A stretch of DNA of 64,000 nucleotides from Suillus spraguei (GCA_016800925.1 JABCPU010000038.1:231389-295388); one strand, 5' to 3'; positions 42,902-54,700 are shown, counted from the stretch's first letter. Translations and numbers: made by a program. The notes: generated from the letters alone by a model not told the origin.

Positions 42902-45900
42902 TCAGAGGGCGTGTTGCTTCTTATAAGCATTCAAAATTTGAGCGGAGTTTTTCAAGTTCGTTTCTGGGAGCCATTCGTTATCTCCCGATGAATATCCTTT
43001 CCAGGAGACAAGATAGCGTCGGCGATTGCCGGTTCCTTTGTGAGAAAGGATTGCTTCCACTTCATATTCTTCTTCTTCTTCGATGATGTCAGGTGGTGGT
43101 TCGGGGAAGTTCGGACCGTGTACGTCCGTTTTGCTATAGGATGATAGGACAGAAGCATGGAACGTGAGGTGAATTTTCCACTGCGGGGGAAGTTTGAGTG
43201 TGAACGTGATGGGAGATAAGACATTGATGATCGGGAAAGGTCCGTATCGCTTTGGGGCGAGTTTCCTTGATGGGAGTTTGAGTCTAAGATTAGCGGCAGA
43301 TAGCCAAACCTTATCTCCGATCTTCCATGGGGTGTACTTATCTCCTCGGGATCGTTCAGCCATCATCTGCATTGCAATGTTGTGGCAGGCGATTGCTTCT
43401 TCTCTTATCTTCTGCAGAGATCGTACTCGATCTTCTGCTGCGGGGACGGATGAATCGGGGATAAGGTGGGGAATAGCGCGTGGTTCGTATCCCATCATCA
43501 AATAGAAGGGTGATGCGTTCCTCGCATCGTGTTTTCGGTGGTTATGAACAAATTCGGCAATTGGTAGATGTTCTACCCAATCCTCAGGGTTGTTGCGGCA
43601 ATAAATGCGGAGGTATGTTTCAAGTTCCTGATTAAGCCTTTCCGTTTGACCATCAGTCTGTGGATGATAAGCCGTGGATGGAGCGATGACGTAGTCGAGA
43701 AGTCGAGCAAGTTCCTTTGAGAAGCGAGATAGGAATTGCGGTCCTCGATCCGAGATGACTTTGTCATGGAGTCCAAATCGTCAGTAGACATGTTTTAAAA
43801 ATAGCTTAGCCACACCTTCTGAAGTGATGGTTTTCAAACAAGGGATAATAATTACCCCCTTCATAAGGCCATGGTCTACCACGACCATGATACTGTCAAA
43901 GCCTCCAGAGACGGGGAGGTCAGTGATAAGATCAACGGAGACCTGGGAGAACGGGCGAACAGCCGACGAGGGAATAGGCGCGAGCGGAGGACGAACGGGA
44001 TGAGTATCCGTTTTCATTTGCTGGCAAAGGGCGCAACCCTCAACGTATTGCCGGATATAAGAGCCCATCGCAGGCCACCAGGCTTCTCGTTTTATGAGTT
44101 CTTCAGTTTTGAATCTACCGGGGTGACCCGCGGTAGGATGATCATGATATCGTTTCAGGATATCGGAGCGATGCGCCGGTGGAATATAGGCGCGGTTCTT
44201 AAAATAGAGGACATTCTCCTCAATCTTCCAGTCAGAAAGTGCCGATTTCATAGGGGGAAGGCACACGCCATCAAGGGCATCAGATGCCGTTTTGAAGACA
44301 GGGTCGTCGAGGGGGTCAGAGGATGACAGCACATCCTTCAAGTCGGTGTCAATAAGGTGAACGAATAGAGCGTCAGGGAGGAGGGTCTGGTCCTCATTAT
44401 CGTCTTTGCCAGAGTCATAATCAGGCCGGCGGGATAGTGCATCAGGTACTGCTAATTTAGTACCTGCAACGTGATGCAGTTCGATGTCGTAAATAGACAA
44501 AATCAATTGCCAACGTGCTTGGCGACGGGTGAGCTTCTGTGCACTTCGAAAGTACAGAAGGTTCTTGTGGTCGGTGAACACCAGGACAGGGTGTGGGTTT
44601 CCTTCGAGATAATGACGCCATTCGTTCAATGCCCGGATCATGGCAAGGAGTTCCCGATCGAAAATCTGGTAATTGCGTTCTGCGGGGTTCAGAGACTGTG
44701 AGAGGTATGCACATGGGTGATAAACACCATTCTCATCAGTTTGGAGGAGAACTCCGCCAGTTGCTACAAGCGAAGCGTCGGTGGCAATTGCAAATTGTCG
44801 GGAAGGATCAGGGTTGCGGAGTACCGGTTGGGAAGTGAAGCGTCGTTTCAATTCTTCGAAAGTGTCCATACATTCGGTTGACCACTCAAAGGCCTTATCT
44901 TTCTTTGTCAAATCGATAAGGGGTCTAGCGATGTCAGAATAGTGGGAGATGAACGTGCGGTAGAAGTTGCAAAAACCGAGGAATGACCGAACATCTTTTA
45001 CAGATTTCGGGATTGGCCAATCGGAGATTCCCTTGGTCTTGGCGGTGTCCATAGCAACTTGTCCGGGACGAATTATCATTCCGAGGTATTCTACTTCTTC
45101 TGCATCGAAGGTGCATTTTTCCGGTTTCAAGAACAAGTGTTCTTTTCGTATTTTCATCAAAACTCGTCTAGTCCGTTCACGGTGTTCCGCCATTGTCGTA
45201 GAGAAAATCAGGATATCGTCCATATAGATAACCATCCATCCTTCATTGATCTCTTGCTGAAAGGTGCGATTCATGTATGCTTGAAAAGTTGCTGGAGAAT
45301 TGCAAAGGCCGAAGAACATGACGTTTGGTTCGAACAGGCCGAATTCCGTGGTAAAAGCAGCTTTCCACCTATCATCAGGATGGATGCGAATGTTGTTATA
45401 ACCGGACCGAATATCCATTTTCGTAAAGAACTGCGCGTTATGAAGACGCGCGACAAGGGAAATAGGGAGTGGGAGCGGATATGCATTCTTGACTGTCCAA
45501 TCATTGATGTAACGGTAATCTTGACAGGGACGCAGTTCTCCGCTCTTCTTTCCCACAAAGAAGAAGCCACTAGCTTGAGGTGACTTCGATTCTGAGATAA
45601 AGCCTTTCGCAACGTTTTCATCGATAAACGTTTTGACAGCAGCGCGTTCTTTTTCCGATAGCGGGTAAACCTTAGACGTGCGAGGGATAAAACCGGGTTT
45701 GGTGTCGATCCGATGATCGATACCAGGGCGTTCGGGGGGTAGTTTGTTCAGTCCGTCTTTAGCAAAGATGTCTGCGAAGTCGTGCAAGTAATCCGGGACC
45801 AATTCTTCGAAGGGTTTCTTTTTCTTTTCCTTTTCTTCCGTGGCGAATTCCTGAGCTTTGTTACTATATTTCAGAGGAGGGAGAGGAATTGTGGAGTAGT

Positions 45901-46120
45901 CGGAGGATTGTTCGAGTTGAGAAGTTCCATCACGTGTCAAGGGTGTATCCATGGATACTTCTTCTATGATCCTCATACTAATCCCATCGGTATCGTACTC
46001 CACAAGAAATTCTCCATCTCCTAGTTCGTACGAGGAAATTTCGCGTACTTCTGGTGCATGCCAGACGTCGTTCATGGTGTCGAATTGGTCATCATCCTCA
46101 GTTGGGATCAACGAGGGCAC
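42902..46120 (-). pseudogene. Gypsy A pol: reverse transcriptase, RNase H, integrase, chromodomain (one nonsense codon)
   Basis: The frame runs from about 46120 to 42902 with a single in-frame TGA at 43781-43783. Domains in order: reverse transcriptase with the YMDD box, RNase H (FTDHKNLLYF), and an integrase zinc finger with His, His, Cys, Cys (HDHPTAGHPG, then CALCQQMK). Next come the integrase core with VDLITDLP, SDRGPQF and the region after TDGQTERLNQ, then a chromodomain (YEVEAILSHK, YLVSWKGY, NEWLPETNL). Chromodomains direct integration to heterochromatin. The TGA falls between KHVY and RFGLHDK, where the family has Arg, so it is a CGA-to-TGA change. The frame starts with a GTG, not ATG, and lies -1 relative to the protease frame, suggesting frameshifting or an older indel. 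Confidence 0.9.
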
Positions 46121-47022
46121 GGGTTCTTCTTCGGTTCTTCTTCATTGGGTATTTCTTCAATTGAAGCTGAAAGGGTTTTCGGGGGAACAAAGAATTTGGA
46201 TAGCTTTGGTACGTTGGTGCTTCGTCCTAGGAGTTCTTCTTCTGGTTTCCTCTTTCCTTGCTTCTGTTCTTCTATTGGCCGTTGTTCAATAGGTTTTTGT
46301 CCGGCCCGATGTTCGGGTTCGGATTCATTCTTGCGCTTCTCTGCGCGAGGGATCGGTGACACTGCTCGCAGCAGTTGTACACGTGGAGTAGGTTCTATAG
46401 TACGTGGCATTCGTACTTCTGAGTTTTCTAGGTTCTCAGGAGCAATAATAGGAGAGGCGATGAAAGGTTTCGGAAGGCGGGAGTGTTGCCATCTGGTATG
46501 ATGATTGAATAGTTGGGGCAACCCGTTCTTCTTGCGATCCTCGTCTATATCGATTTCGATCTCGTCCAATTTCTCTGTCCGTGAGAGTACAAGTGTTTCA
46601 GCAGCCCAATCTATAATTGGGTTCATTGCTCGTAACCATGGGATTCCAAGGAGAATTTGATCTCTTCTTCCTAATTTGGTGATGTTGAATTTTCCATACA
46701 TGGTTCGGTCGTCGATTTTGACTACTAGAAGGCAGTAGTGCGTAATTGGTCCTCCTTTTATGAGAGTTCCATCTGCCGTAGTAACTCGAAATGGTTCTTT
46801 GAGTTTACGTCGTGTGATTTGATGGAGTTTCACAAACTCTTCTGAGATGAATGTGCCTGCTGCTCCTGAATCGATAACAGCGGTGGTGTCGACGGATTTC
46901 AAGCGAGTACGCGAGTGGAGTGTGATAGGGACACGAAGTTCTTTTCTTTCACCTACAGCGCGTACAAGTCTCAGTAGTACATTGGGAGAAACATACGTCA
47001 AATCTTTGTTTCTCCAAGTCAA
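46108..47022 (-). CDS. Gypsy A protease region
   Basis: An open frame of about 300 residues in the -1 frame relative to gag, overlapping the gag stop. It contains VIDSGAAGTFIS, the active-site motif of retroviral-type aspartic proteases, and LLGIPWLRAMNPIIDW, the usual downstream block. The remainder is a Pro/Glu/Lys-rich linker towards the reverse transcriptase, whose frame overlaps the end by 13 bp. There is no ATG at the start, so it is probably translated by frameshift from gag. Confidence 0.85.
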   Translation of the reverse strand: MTWRNKDLTYVSPNVLLRLVRAVGERKELRVPITLHSRTRLKSVDTTAVIDSGAAGTFISEEFVKLHQITRRKLKEPFRVTTADGTLIKGGPITHYCLLVVKIDDRTMYGKFNITKLGRRDQILLGIPWLRAMNPIIDWAAETLVLSRTEKLDEIEIDIDEDRKKNGLPQLFNHHTRWQHSRLPKPFIASPIIAPENLENSEVRMPRTIEPTPRVQLLRAVSPIPRAEKRKNESEPEHRAGQKPIEQRPIEEQKQGKRKPEEELLGRSTNVPKLSKFFVPPKTLSASIEEIPNEEEPKKNPCPR

Positions 47023-47858
47023 AAATCCTCAACAATTCGTCTCACAGTTTCTTCATCTTCTTCTTCCCCTTTGACTTCGGTTTGGCGGAGTGGGGTTTTC
47101 TTCTTTCTATCAGGACAGTTATGAATGCGGTGTCCTGTCTTTCTGCATCCGAAGCATTGCCCTTTCTTCATGCATTCGGATCTTTCCATGTCGGAGATTC
47201 GATCTACGACCATTGCATTGGAATCACGGTTCGGAATATACCGTGCATTCCCGTAGTTTTTCTTCTTCTGTTGTGGAATATGACGTGTCCTCATAGCGTT
47301 AAGCCGATGATGGGCGTTGTCAATAGCAACGCATTGCAGCACAATGTCTCGAAATATTTCGGAGACATCTCCCGTATTGAAAAGCTTTGTAAGGATACCC
47401 CAATTAAGACCGTCTTGGAAGAACTGGATCTTCGTTGCGTTGTCAGTGATCTGAGCCTTGGCTGCAAGTGCCTCAAAATCAGCGACGTAGGTGTGGAGAT
47501 CTCCGGTTCCTTGTTTGAGATCCCTAAGTCTAGTAAGGGCGGTTCCTTTGGTATCCACTGGTTCGAATGCTTCTTTGAAGCTCTTCATAAAATCCGCCAT
47601 CGTCCCATAACCAACTTTTTGTCCCGAAGTGTCGGTAGATTGGGCGTGTTCAAGGAATTGTTCCTTCCATGATTTGGCATTCTTTTCGGTCATAAAGGAT
47701 GTTATGTAGATGATTTTCTGCTTGTCGGTGGTGTAAAGCTTTTCATTGATGTCAAAGTGCAAGTTGCACGACTGGATAAACTCGCGAGAGTTATCACGAT
47801 CCCCATCAAATCCAATCGGTTGACCGATCTTATACTCGAATTCTTTGGTTGACGACAT
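47019..47858 (-). CDS. Gypsy A gag
   Basis: A 279-residue protein with a true ATG at 47858. A helical capsid-like region (WKEQFLEHAQ, FMKSFKEAFEP, LRDLKQGTGDLHTYVADFEAL) covers residues about 60-190. A zinc knuckle, CFGCRKTGHRIHNC, follows near residue 240, and the end is acidic and basic. Gag builds the particle that packages the element's RNA. The stop codon follows directly on a run of five T (GATTTTTGA). Confidence 0.92.
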   Translation of the reverse strand: MSSTKEFEYKIGQPIGFDGDRDNSREFIQSCNLHFDINEKLYTTDKQKIIYITSFMTEKNAKSWKEQFLEHAQSTDTSGQKVGYGTMADFMKSFKEAFEPVDTKGTALTRLRDLKQGTGDLHTYVADFEALAAKAQITDNATKIQFFQDGLNWGILTKLFNTGDVSEIFRDIVLQCVAIDNAHHRLNAMRTRHIPQQKKKNYGNARYIPNRDSNAMVVDRISDMERSECMKKGQCFGCRKTGHRIHNCPDRKKKTPLRQTEVKGEEEDEETVRRIVEDF

Positions 47859-48056
47859 GGTTGATGATTCTTCTGATGAGTTATACTTTCTCGGTGCCTA
47901 CACGCGCTGTCTTGCTGTCCGTCAGGGCTTTCTTCTGTCAGAGGGCTTCTCTTGACAATCTGCTCAGCGTACGCGTACGCTAGTCTGCTGATCTAGGCGA
48001 TCAGGGTTCAAGGTCGAAGACTGGATAGTCGACGATCAAAATGGACTTTAATCTTT

Positions 48057-48529
48057 TGTTACGAACTGGGGTGGCGTCACCAGCGACAGTGAAAAGACAC
48101 AGTCGGTCTGCTGGGAGTTCTTACAATGTCCAGAAGAGGACAAGGTGAAAGTACAAGGAACGCATTCCGAGTACGATCAAGGATTCAGCCTCAAAGATGA
48201 GTCTAAGAGGTATCCGCGAGAATAGAGACTAAGGCTAAGGAGTGCTTAGACTTAGAGGCGATTCAAGACGACTTAGGTTGGAGACCTAAGCGAAGGAGAT
48301 TCCAGGTAAAACCCAGTAAGATTAAAGTAGGGAATCTACTACAAGTACACTGTGCTTAAATAGGCCAATATGTGCGCACAGACCAGATAACCGTGAGAAT
48401 GTAAATGCGTATCCTAAATGGGGAAGGCATGTATCGTACAGATGCGCTGAGCATATGAGTCAGAGTCTCGTTACATAATATACAAGGTAACTGAATAGAA
48501 AATGAATAGGGGTACGTACAATTGTAACA
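48057..48529 (-). repeat. 5' LTR of Gypsy A
   Basis: 473 bp, same ends as the LTR at 40870-41342; it drives transcription of the element on the minus strand. Confidence 0.93.
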
Positions 48530-50770
48530 GTTGGAAGAGCAAGGAGGAATGTCGCCGTGGGAGCTTTTCCACTAGGATGGAGAAATGTTTCGATGGGGCG
48601 GTTTCGTCTATTTCGTGGAGGCATTGATAGCGTGGTGAGTCTCTCATGATGGTTGCTGCTTCGGCTTTGATCTCTCCTCTGAATTTCTGCTTCAGCGCCG
48701 ACTTGCTGATTGGGAGGGTGAGTTTAGCGTTGTTTCTGGTTACAAGGAGGGACTTTGGGAGATCCTTAGGTGCGCTGCTCTCTCCTCTGGCCGCTCTCTT
48801 CGCCTGTTCATCAGCTGCTTCATTGCCAGGGATTCCCTTGTGGCCAGGCGTCCACCGTATCGTTAGTTTGCGGGTGTCATGTGCTGGGATGAGTCTGCGC
48901 AAATCGTCATGGAACTTGTCCATGAGGTGGTGCCCCGGCTTGGAGGCAAAAGCCTTGGTGGCGTGGATGGCTGCCTGGTTGTCGATGCCCAGGGACATGG
49001 TTCCTTTCCCCCCTTCTTCCCTCAGCAACTCTACTGCCAGTATCATCCCTATTAGCTCTCCCTCATAGACCGTGTGCTCCTGGTCATCTCCCAGGTGGAA
49101 CCGTCTCTCCTTCACCATCTCTCCGTTTCTCATCAAGACTGCCGCTCCTCCTACTCCACCGTCTATGGCTGAGCCATCTGAATATACTCTCAAATCTTCT
49201 TCCGCCTCTGTGTCTTGTCTTACTGCCGTGATTATGTCTCCTGCTATCTCCGTGCTGGCATCGGAGGACCATTTGGGGTAGTGGCGTGTCGGGTCAATGG
49301 TTTCGATAGCGTGTGGGTTGAGGCCGAATTCATTGAGGAGTCGGTGTAATGGTGACGGGTGTCTTTTGCAACTTTTGAAGTTCCTTCTGGTACATGAGTT
49401 GTACGCTGCGCGGATGCCCTTGTGGAGGGGGTGGGTCTTGTCTAGTGTTACCATGCGTAGAGTAGCTCTGTGGCATACTTTGTGCAATAACTGTTGGAAG
49501 GGGAGTATGTTAGCGTGCGCATCAAGGACATCTGTGGTGGTGGTTCTCATCCCACCCGTGATCATTGTCGTTGCCATTCTTTGTACTCGTTCCATCTTCG
49601 AGGCGAAGCCTCATGCTCCTCTTCCTGCGTTTTTCTTCCCTGTAAGTAAACATAGCGCGAGGTGCTGCGGCACGAGGCAACATGTAATAACGCTTGCCAT
49701 GGAATCAGTGATAATGAACAGAAAACAAACTACGCACCAAATGGAGCTATGTGGACGTGGCAAGGACATGGAAGGACATTGGTTCATGGAACGAGGTGCA
49801 GCAGTCAGTACGGTGTGCAGTAAGTGTGGGATGCTGCCGGTACTGCTAAAGGGGTAAGATGGCCATGGACAAGTGGTAACTCCTGTAGACGTGAGACGAG
49901 TGTCAAAATATGGGGTTTTAAGCCCAGCGCCAATATGTTTGTTACACTGGAAAGAGTTGTGTGACAGATCCAGATGTCCGAAGGTTATCTGGAACGTAGG
50001 AATAGAACGAGGATTAAGACTAGCTTCAGAATGAGTTCCTAACTAGAAACTAACAGAGATAGACTATCCGAAGATAGAGTCAGAGATATAGACTAAAGGA
50101 ATCAATCCCGAGTCTCGGAAGATGACTTAGAGCAGAAAGTGACCTAAGTCCAGAGGAAGCAGAATGAGCAGAATCTAAGATGATATTTGAACTAAGGTTC
50201 TATGGAGATCTACAAGTGGTTTATATACTGTAAGTATCTAATATGGATAATCAACAAGTCTGGGACCGAGGGCTATGTACGAAGTGTAATGGAAGTCTAT
50301 TAGTCAATGCGCAGCGGATCAGTAAGCACAAATCAGAAATGAAACACAGGTAATGGATCAGTGACACAGGACAGAAGTATACACAGCCGGAATTCTGGAA
50401 ACAGGAGGAATGATGAAAGGAGATAGACACAGATATACACAAGGGAGTTAGAGTGCGAGAAGTGGCCACATTCGGATGGGTGATCTGGACAGGATCTGTA
50501 GACCAGATGGAAATAGAATCGATCTGATCTGATCGGATATGGTCGGATCTGGGATTAGAAGTATGGTATATGACAGTATCCCCCCCTTAGGGCCAAACCC
50601 CTGAGGCACAGGAAGCGTTGATCCAGATTGGACAAGATTAATGTGGGACGATGGGGAAGTTTGATGGTTGTAGTGCTGAGTCTGTAATCCGACAGATATA
50701 CGGATGTCAGACGTCCAAAGTGATTCCTACCCCCACTTCATACCCCTGTTAACAAAACTTGCTCTAAAAC

Positions 50771-51760
50771 ATGTCTTGAAAGAAATCTGATGCCCCTAAG
50801 TCTGCTGCTGACATTGTGGCAGATCTGGAACAGCAACTGGCTGCTGCTAAGGCTGCAGCAGAAGCTAAGGCAGAGTGGAAGCGGAAAGAGGCGGAGGAGC
50901 AGAAAAGGCAGGAGGAGTTGAAGCAGATTGAGTTGGCGGAGATCCAGAGGGAAATGGAGGAAAAGAGACGGAGGGCTCTGATTGAGGCTCGGGTGAGTGA
51001 AGTGGATTCTTCCAGATCCGGATACTAATGGATTGGCAAGGCCAAGGCTGCTCCTGCATCCGGAGCAAAGGATGGATACTGCTCCCATTGCGTCACTAAG
51101 GACTGGATGTGTCAGTGGGGTGATGCTGAGAAGAATCCCTTGGTGAGTCATCTGAAAACCTTTGGATCTGCTGATTTTGACATTTTGTAGATTAAGTCCT
51201 GTGATGTCTGCCGGAAGGACAAGGCCACTTGTCCTGGAAGGCCCGGATTCATCAGGGACCCAAGGGCCGGAAGAGGCAGTGTCCTGCTGGTACACTGTCT
51301 CCCAAAGGCAAGGGCAAACGCCGTCAGAGGAGCCCTACTCCGGATGTGGCAGATGCGGATGTCTTCTCCAATCCAGTGACTATTGAAGGTACAGATGAGG
51401 ATGTCGTCGAGTATGATGACCAGGCTTGGGTGGTTGCTGCCAATGGCATCATTGCTGAGCTGGCGTGGACTAATGGGCTTCTCCAAGATAGTATTGCGGC
51501 AGTGGAAGGAAGTCAGATTGCCATGGAGCAGATGAGCTCTACCATGGAGGCCTTCCTCCAGCAACAGAGGGAGTTCCAGGCCCTGCTCATTGAGGAAATC
51601 TGGACTGGATTTAGGCTTTCTGTTTCTGCTGGATCCGACAAGGATGGCGCTGGTGAGGAGATTGGGGAAGAGGTGGCGGATGAGACTGGAGGAGAAATGG
51701 TGGATGGGACTGGGGAAGAGACTGGAGGTGCTGGAGGTGAAATGGAGACTGGTGCTTAGT
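50771..51760 (+). CDS. Antisense accessory ORF of Gypsy C with Zn2Cys6-like cysteine pattern
   Basis: On the strand opposite to gag and pol, between the chromodomain and the 3' LTR. It reads MS, a TGA (CGA in an undamaged copy, by inference), then KKSDAPKSAADIVADLEQQ, an Ala/Glu/Lys coiled coil to about 50995, a stop after SRSGY, and AKDGYCSHCVTKDWMCQWG. A 48-bp GT-AG intron (51143-51190) leads to IKSCDVCRKDKATC. Joined, the cysteines are C-x2-C-x6-C-x13-C-x2-C-x6-C, the spacing of fungal Zn2Cys6 DNA-binding clusters with a slightly long loop. A shifted frame then carries KGKGKRRQRSPTPD and an acidic helical end to 51760. I recall similar multicopy proteins in mushroom genomes but cannot confirm. 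This copy is damaged; its role is unknown. Confidence 0.55.
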
Positions 51761-51769
51761 CCAGATCCG

Positions 51770-54700
51770 GATTTCCGTTACTGCCCTCAATGTACTTGTA
51801 TTTTGTTATGTACTTTTCAAGCAATGGGACCAGGTTTGTCCAGATATGCTGAGTGGAAATCCACTACAAGATCTGATGCATTTCCGAGTTCTGTGGCAAG
51901 TAACCAGGAAGTTTCTTTGTCCATTCCTTCGTATCCAGACCAACGGACGAGGTATAGGAGTTGGCAATGGTGTCTACGATGGTCCAGTTTAGAGTCTAGG
52001 ATCTCGGATATCTCATACTCTGGTTCTCCATCAACTTCGACTGGAGGTGGAGGAGGTTGAATGCGATTAGGGATGGTGTTGGGACTGCTGGCTCTAACTG
52101 CGAAACATGGAATACAGGGTGAATGGAACGCATGGAATCCGGAAGTCAGATGGCGAAGGAATGACTGCCCAGACGGGATATGATTTCAAACAGACCCAAA
52201 TTCTTTTCCGAAAGTTTCTTCAACAGACGAGTGGAATGGAAGTACTTGGCTTTGACAAAGACTTATTCTCCAATCCGGAAATCCGGAGCAGGTTGTCTTT
52301 TAGCATCCACAGGTCCTTGATAGCATTTCTGGGCTTCGGACATCTCTACTCGAAGAAACTGGTGAAGTTCATGAAGGTCTAGGGCATATTCCTGGGCACG
52401 GATGGAGGATAGGTCGCATTCCAGGTGGATGGAAATGTTCGGATGATAACCCTTATTGGCGAAGAAAGGTGAAACTCCAGTAGTGGCACTTGGTGTTACG
52501 AACTGGGGTGGCATCACCAGCGACAGTGAAAAGACACAGACGGTCTGCTGGGAAGTTCTACAATGTCCAGAAGAGGACAAGGTGAAAGTACAAGGAACGC
52601 GTTCCGAGTACTATCAAGGGTTCGGCCTCAAAGACAAGTCTAAGAGGTTCTGCGAGAATAGAGACTAAGGCTAAGGAGTGCTTAGACTTAGAGACGACTT
52701 AGGTTGGAGACCTAAGCGAAGGATGTTCCAGGTAAAACCCAGTAAGATTAAAGTAGGGAATCTACTACAAGTACACTGTGCTTATATAGGTATATATGTG
52801 CGCACAGACCAGGTAACCGTGAGAATATAACTGCGTATCCTAATAAGGAAGGCATGTACCATACAAGTGTGTTTAGATGCATGAGTCAGAGATAACGACA
52901 TGGGTTTAGTGTATGCGTATGCTAAACCAGTTGAGTCCGAGAACGGAGTCATGGGAAGTCATGACATCACATGATATGACATACTCGTTGAGTCATATGA
53001 TGTCTGATGGAAGTGGAAGTGTCCAAACGATAAGTTCCGTATCACATGATATACCAGAGTAGAAAGGAAAATGAATAGGGGCACATACGACTGTAACACT
53101 CAGAGCATTATTGTATGCGAACTCTGCGAGGGGCAGTAGCTCGGACCAGTTGTCTTGCTGATAGTTGCAGTAGATCCAGAGGTACTGTTCCAGCGTTTGG
53201 TTGGCACGTTCTGTTTGTCCGTCCCCTTCCGGATGATATCTGGATGTGAAGTGTAGAACCATGTCTAATGCCTTTTCTAAGGAACGGAAGAAGTGGGATA
53301 TGAACTCTGTTCCTTGATCCGAGGTTACATGGGATGGAACACCATGCTTGGAGAAGACATGGAGGAGAAATAGGTGGGCAAGATCAGGAGAAGTAATGGT
53401 GTCATGGGTCGGGACGAATATGGCTTGCTTGGATAGGCAATCTATGATGACAAGGATGGCTGTAAAGCCGGATGAGTCCGGAAGTTGCTCAATGAAATTC
53501 ATAGAGATGGAATTCCAAGGTTTCTCTGGGACAGGGAGTTTCTTGAGTAATCTGTAGGGTTTATGTCTTGGAACTTTGGCTTGGGCGCAGGATGTGCAGG
53601 ATCGAACATATTCTTTGACATAGGTTCGTATTCCGGGCCAGGTGTAGTCGCGTCGGATGAGCTCGAGGGTACGATTCTGTCTGAAATGTCTGGATAAGGG
53701 GTGATCATGGCAGTTACAGAGGATGCATAGTCATAAGTCATTGGCTTCCAGAATGTAGATATGGTTGTCGCAGTGAAGGAATTCACAATCGTCCACTGCC
53801 CATCTCGGATACGAAGGTACTGGAAGATGCGTCCGTGCAATAGGATCATTGGGAAGTTCAGTCAGGATATCTTTCCAAAGGTTTTCTGTATCCATGAGAA
53901 TGGCTGCTCTAAGAACTGGAGGTGCTAGGGTTGTGGCTCATAGGGACGAAGCTAACTGTTCAGAGGTGAATACTGGGCGGAAATTATGTGGATTGACTTG
54001 AGTGTAGTCCTTATCCCCCTCTTTGGGGTAGACATCCCAATGTCTAGTAAGGGAATCTGGTTTGGCTCCAAGTTTTCTGGGATGGAAACGGATGATGAGA
54101 TTGAACTGATGGAGGAATTCGGACCAATGAGCCTGACGACGAGAGAGAAGTTTGGTAGTGGAGAAGTACTCAAGGTTTTTGTGATCTGTAACAACATCTA
54201 TAGGCTTGGATGATCCTTCTAGGTAATGTCGCCAGGTCCGAAAAGCTTTGTGGATAGCTAGGAGTTCCTTGTCATGGGTGTCATAATTGAGTTCTGGAGC
54301 GGACAGAGTATGGGAATAATAGGCAACCGGATGAAGCTCTGAGTCTGGACATACAATGGACAGTATTCCGGCTATGGCATAATCAGAGGCATCGGTTTCC
54401 ACAACTATAGGAACATCCAGAATCCAGTGGGTAAGTACTGGAGTGGAAGTGAAGGCTTTTTTGAGTGCTCCAAAGGATTTCTGACAGTCTTCTGAAAAGT
54501 TCCAAGGGACTCCCTTGTGCGTGAGCCGAGTGAGGGGAACTACGATATCCGAGTAGTTGAAGATAAAACAACGATAGAAATTTGTGAATCTGAGGAAGGA
54601 TTGAATGTCCTTGATCTTCCGAGGTTCTGGCCAGTCAACAATAGACTGGATTTTCTCTGACGACATTGTCAAGCCGTCCGGAGATAGCAGGTAACCAAGA

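Larger units (their letters stand above)
40870..48529 (-). mobile_element. Gypsy A: nearly intact chromodomain LTR retrotransposon
   Basis: A 7660-bp element with two 473-bp LTRs and the exact target duplication GTTGG (40865-40869 and 48530-48534). Order on the minus strand: 5' LTR, gag, protease, reverse transcriptase - RNase H - integrase - chromodomain, an extra ORF3, polypurine stretch (GGGGGTAA), 3' LTR. The LTRs differ at only two positions that I could find, so the insertion is young. No tRNA-type primer site starting with TGG follows the 5' LTR; the sequence there is AAAGATTAAAGTCC, so self-priming as in Tf1-like elements is possible. One TGA in the integrase is the only clear defect. 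Confidence 0.93.
40560..49595 (-). pseudogene. LINE ORF2 C-terminal part: RNase H domain and CCHC-type finger
   Basis: The gene is in two pieces: 48535-49595 and 40560-40864, which join exactly in frame across the Gypsy A target site (SSLLFQL then RTGHAPLNKHLH). The first carries a type I RNase H fold with its acidic residues: VYSDGSA, HTVYEGEL, LGIDNQAA and WTPGHKGIPGNEAADE. The second holds CQQCHSREETVHHFLLAC, the Cys/His motif found after the reverse transcriptase of LINE proteins. The reverse transcriptase part is missing because the copy is 5'-truncated. Apart from the insertion the frame has no stop from 49595 to 40560. Confidence 0.85.
40372..49642 (-). mobile_element. 5'-truncated LINE (non-LTR retrotransposon), split by Gypsy A
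   Basis: An 11-bp target duplication, TAAGTAAACAT, lies at 40361-40371 and 49643-49653. On the minus strand the element holds the end of ORF2 (RNase H and zinc-finger parts) and ends in an A-rich tail (AAAAATAAAAAATAAAAAT, next to 40371). Without Gypsy A it is about 1.6 kb, so the endonuclease and reverse transcriptase are lacking, as expected for incomplete reverse transcription. Confidence 0.85.
39703..49946 (+). mobile_element. LTR D, solo, split by a LINE
   Basis: It starts TGTAAAGATACAACC and ends TTTGTTACA; the parts 39703-40371 and 49654-49946 add up to about 960 bp. A diverged inverted copy lies at 59391-60271. The flanks are CCAG (39699-39702) and CTGG (49947-49950). Both are one CpG transition from CCGG, which is what an uninterrupted family C LTR has here (37020 region, inverted). 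So a 4-bp duplication is well supported. Confidence 0.8.
39582..50575 (-). repeat. 3' LTR of Gypsy C, split by LTR D and its contents
   Basis: Parts are 39582-39702 and 49951-50575; together 746 bp, the same as the intact 5' LTR at 57563-58308. The split point is marked by the 4-bp flanks of LTR D. Confidence 0.9.

Noticed and set aside
50738..51295. Minus-strand frame of 185 residues in Gypsy C
   Set aside because: It is the shadow of the plus-strand coiled-coil/cysteine ORF, whose composition (Glu/Lys/Ala) and cysteine spacing are much more protein-like.
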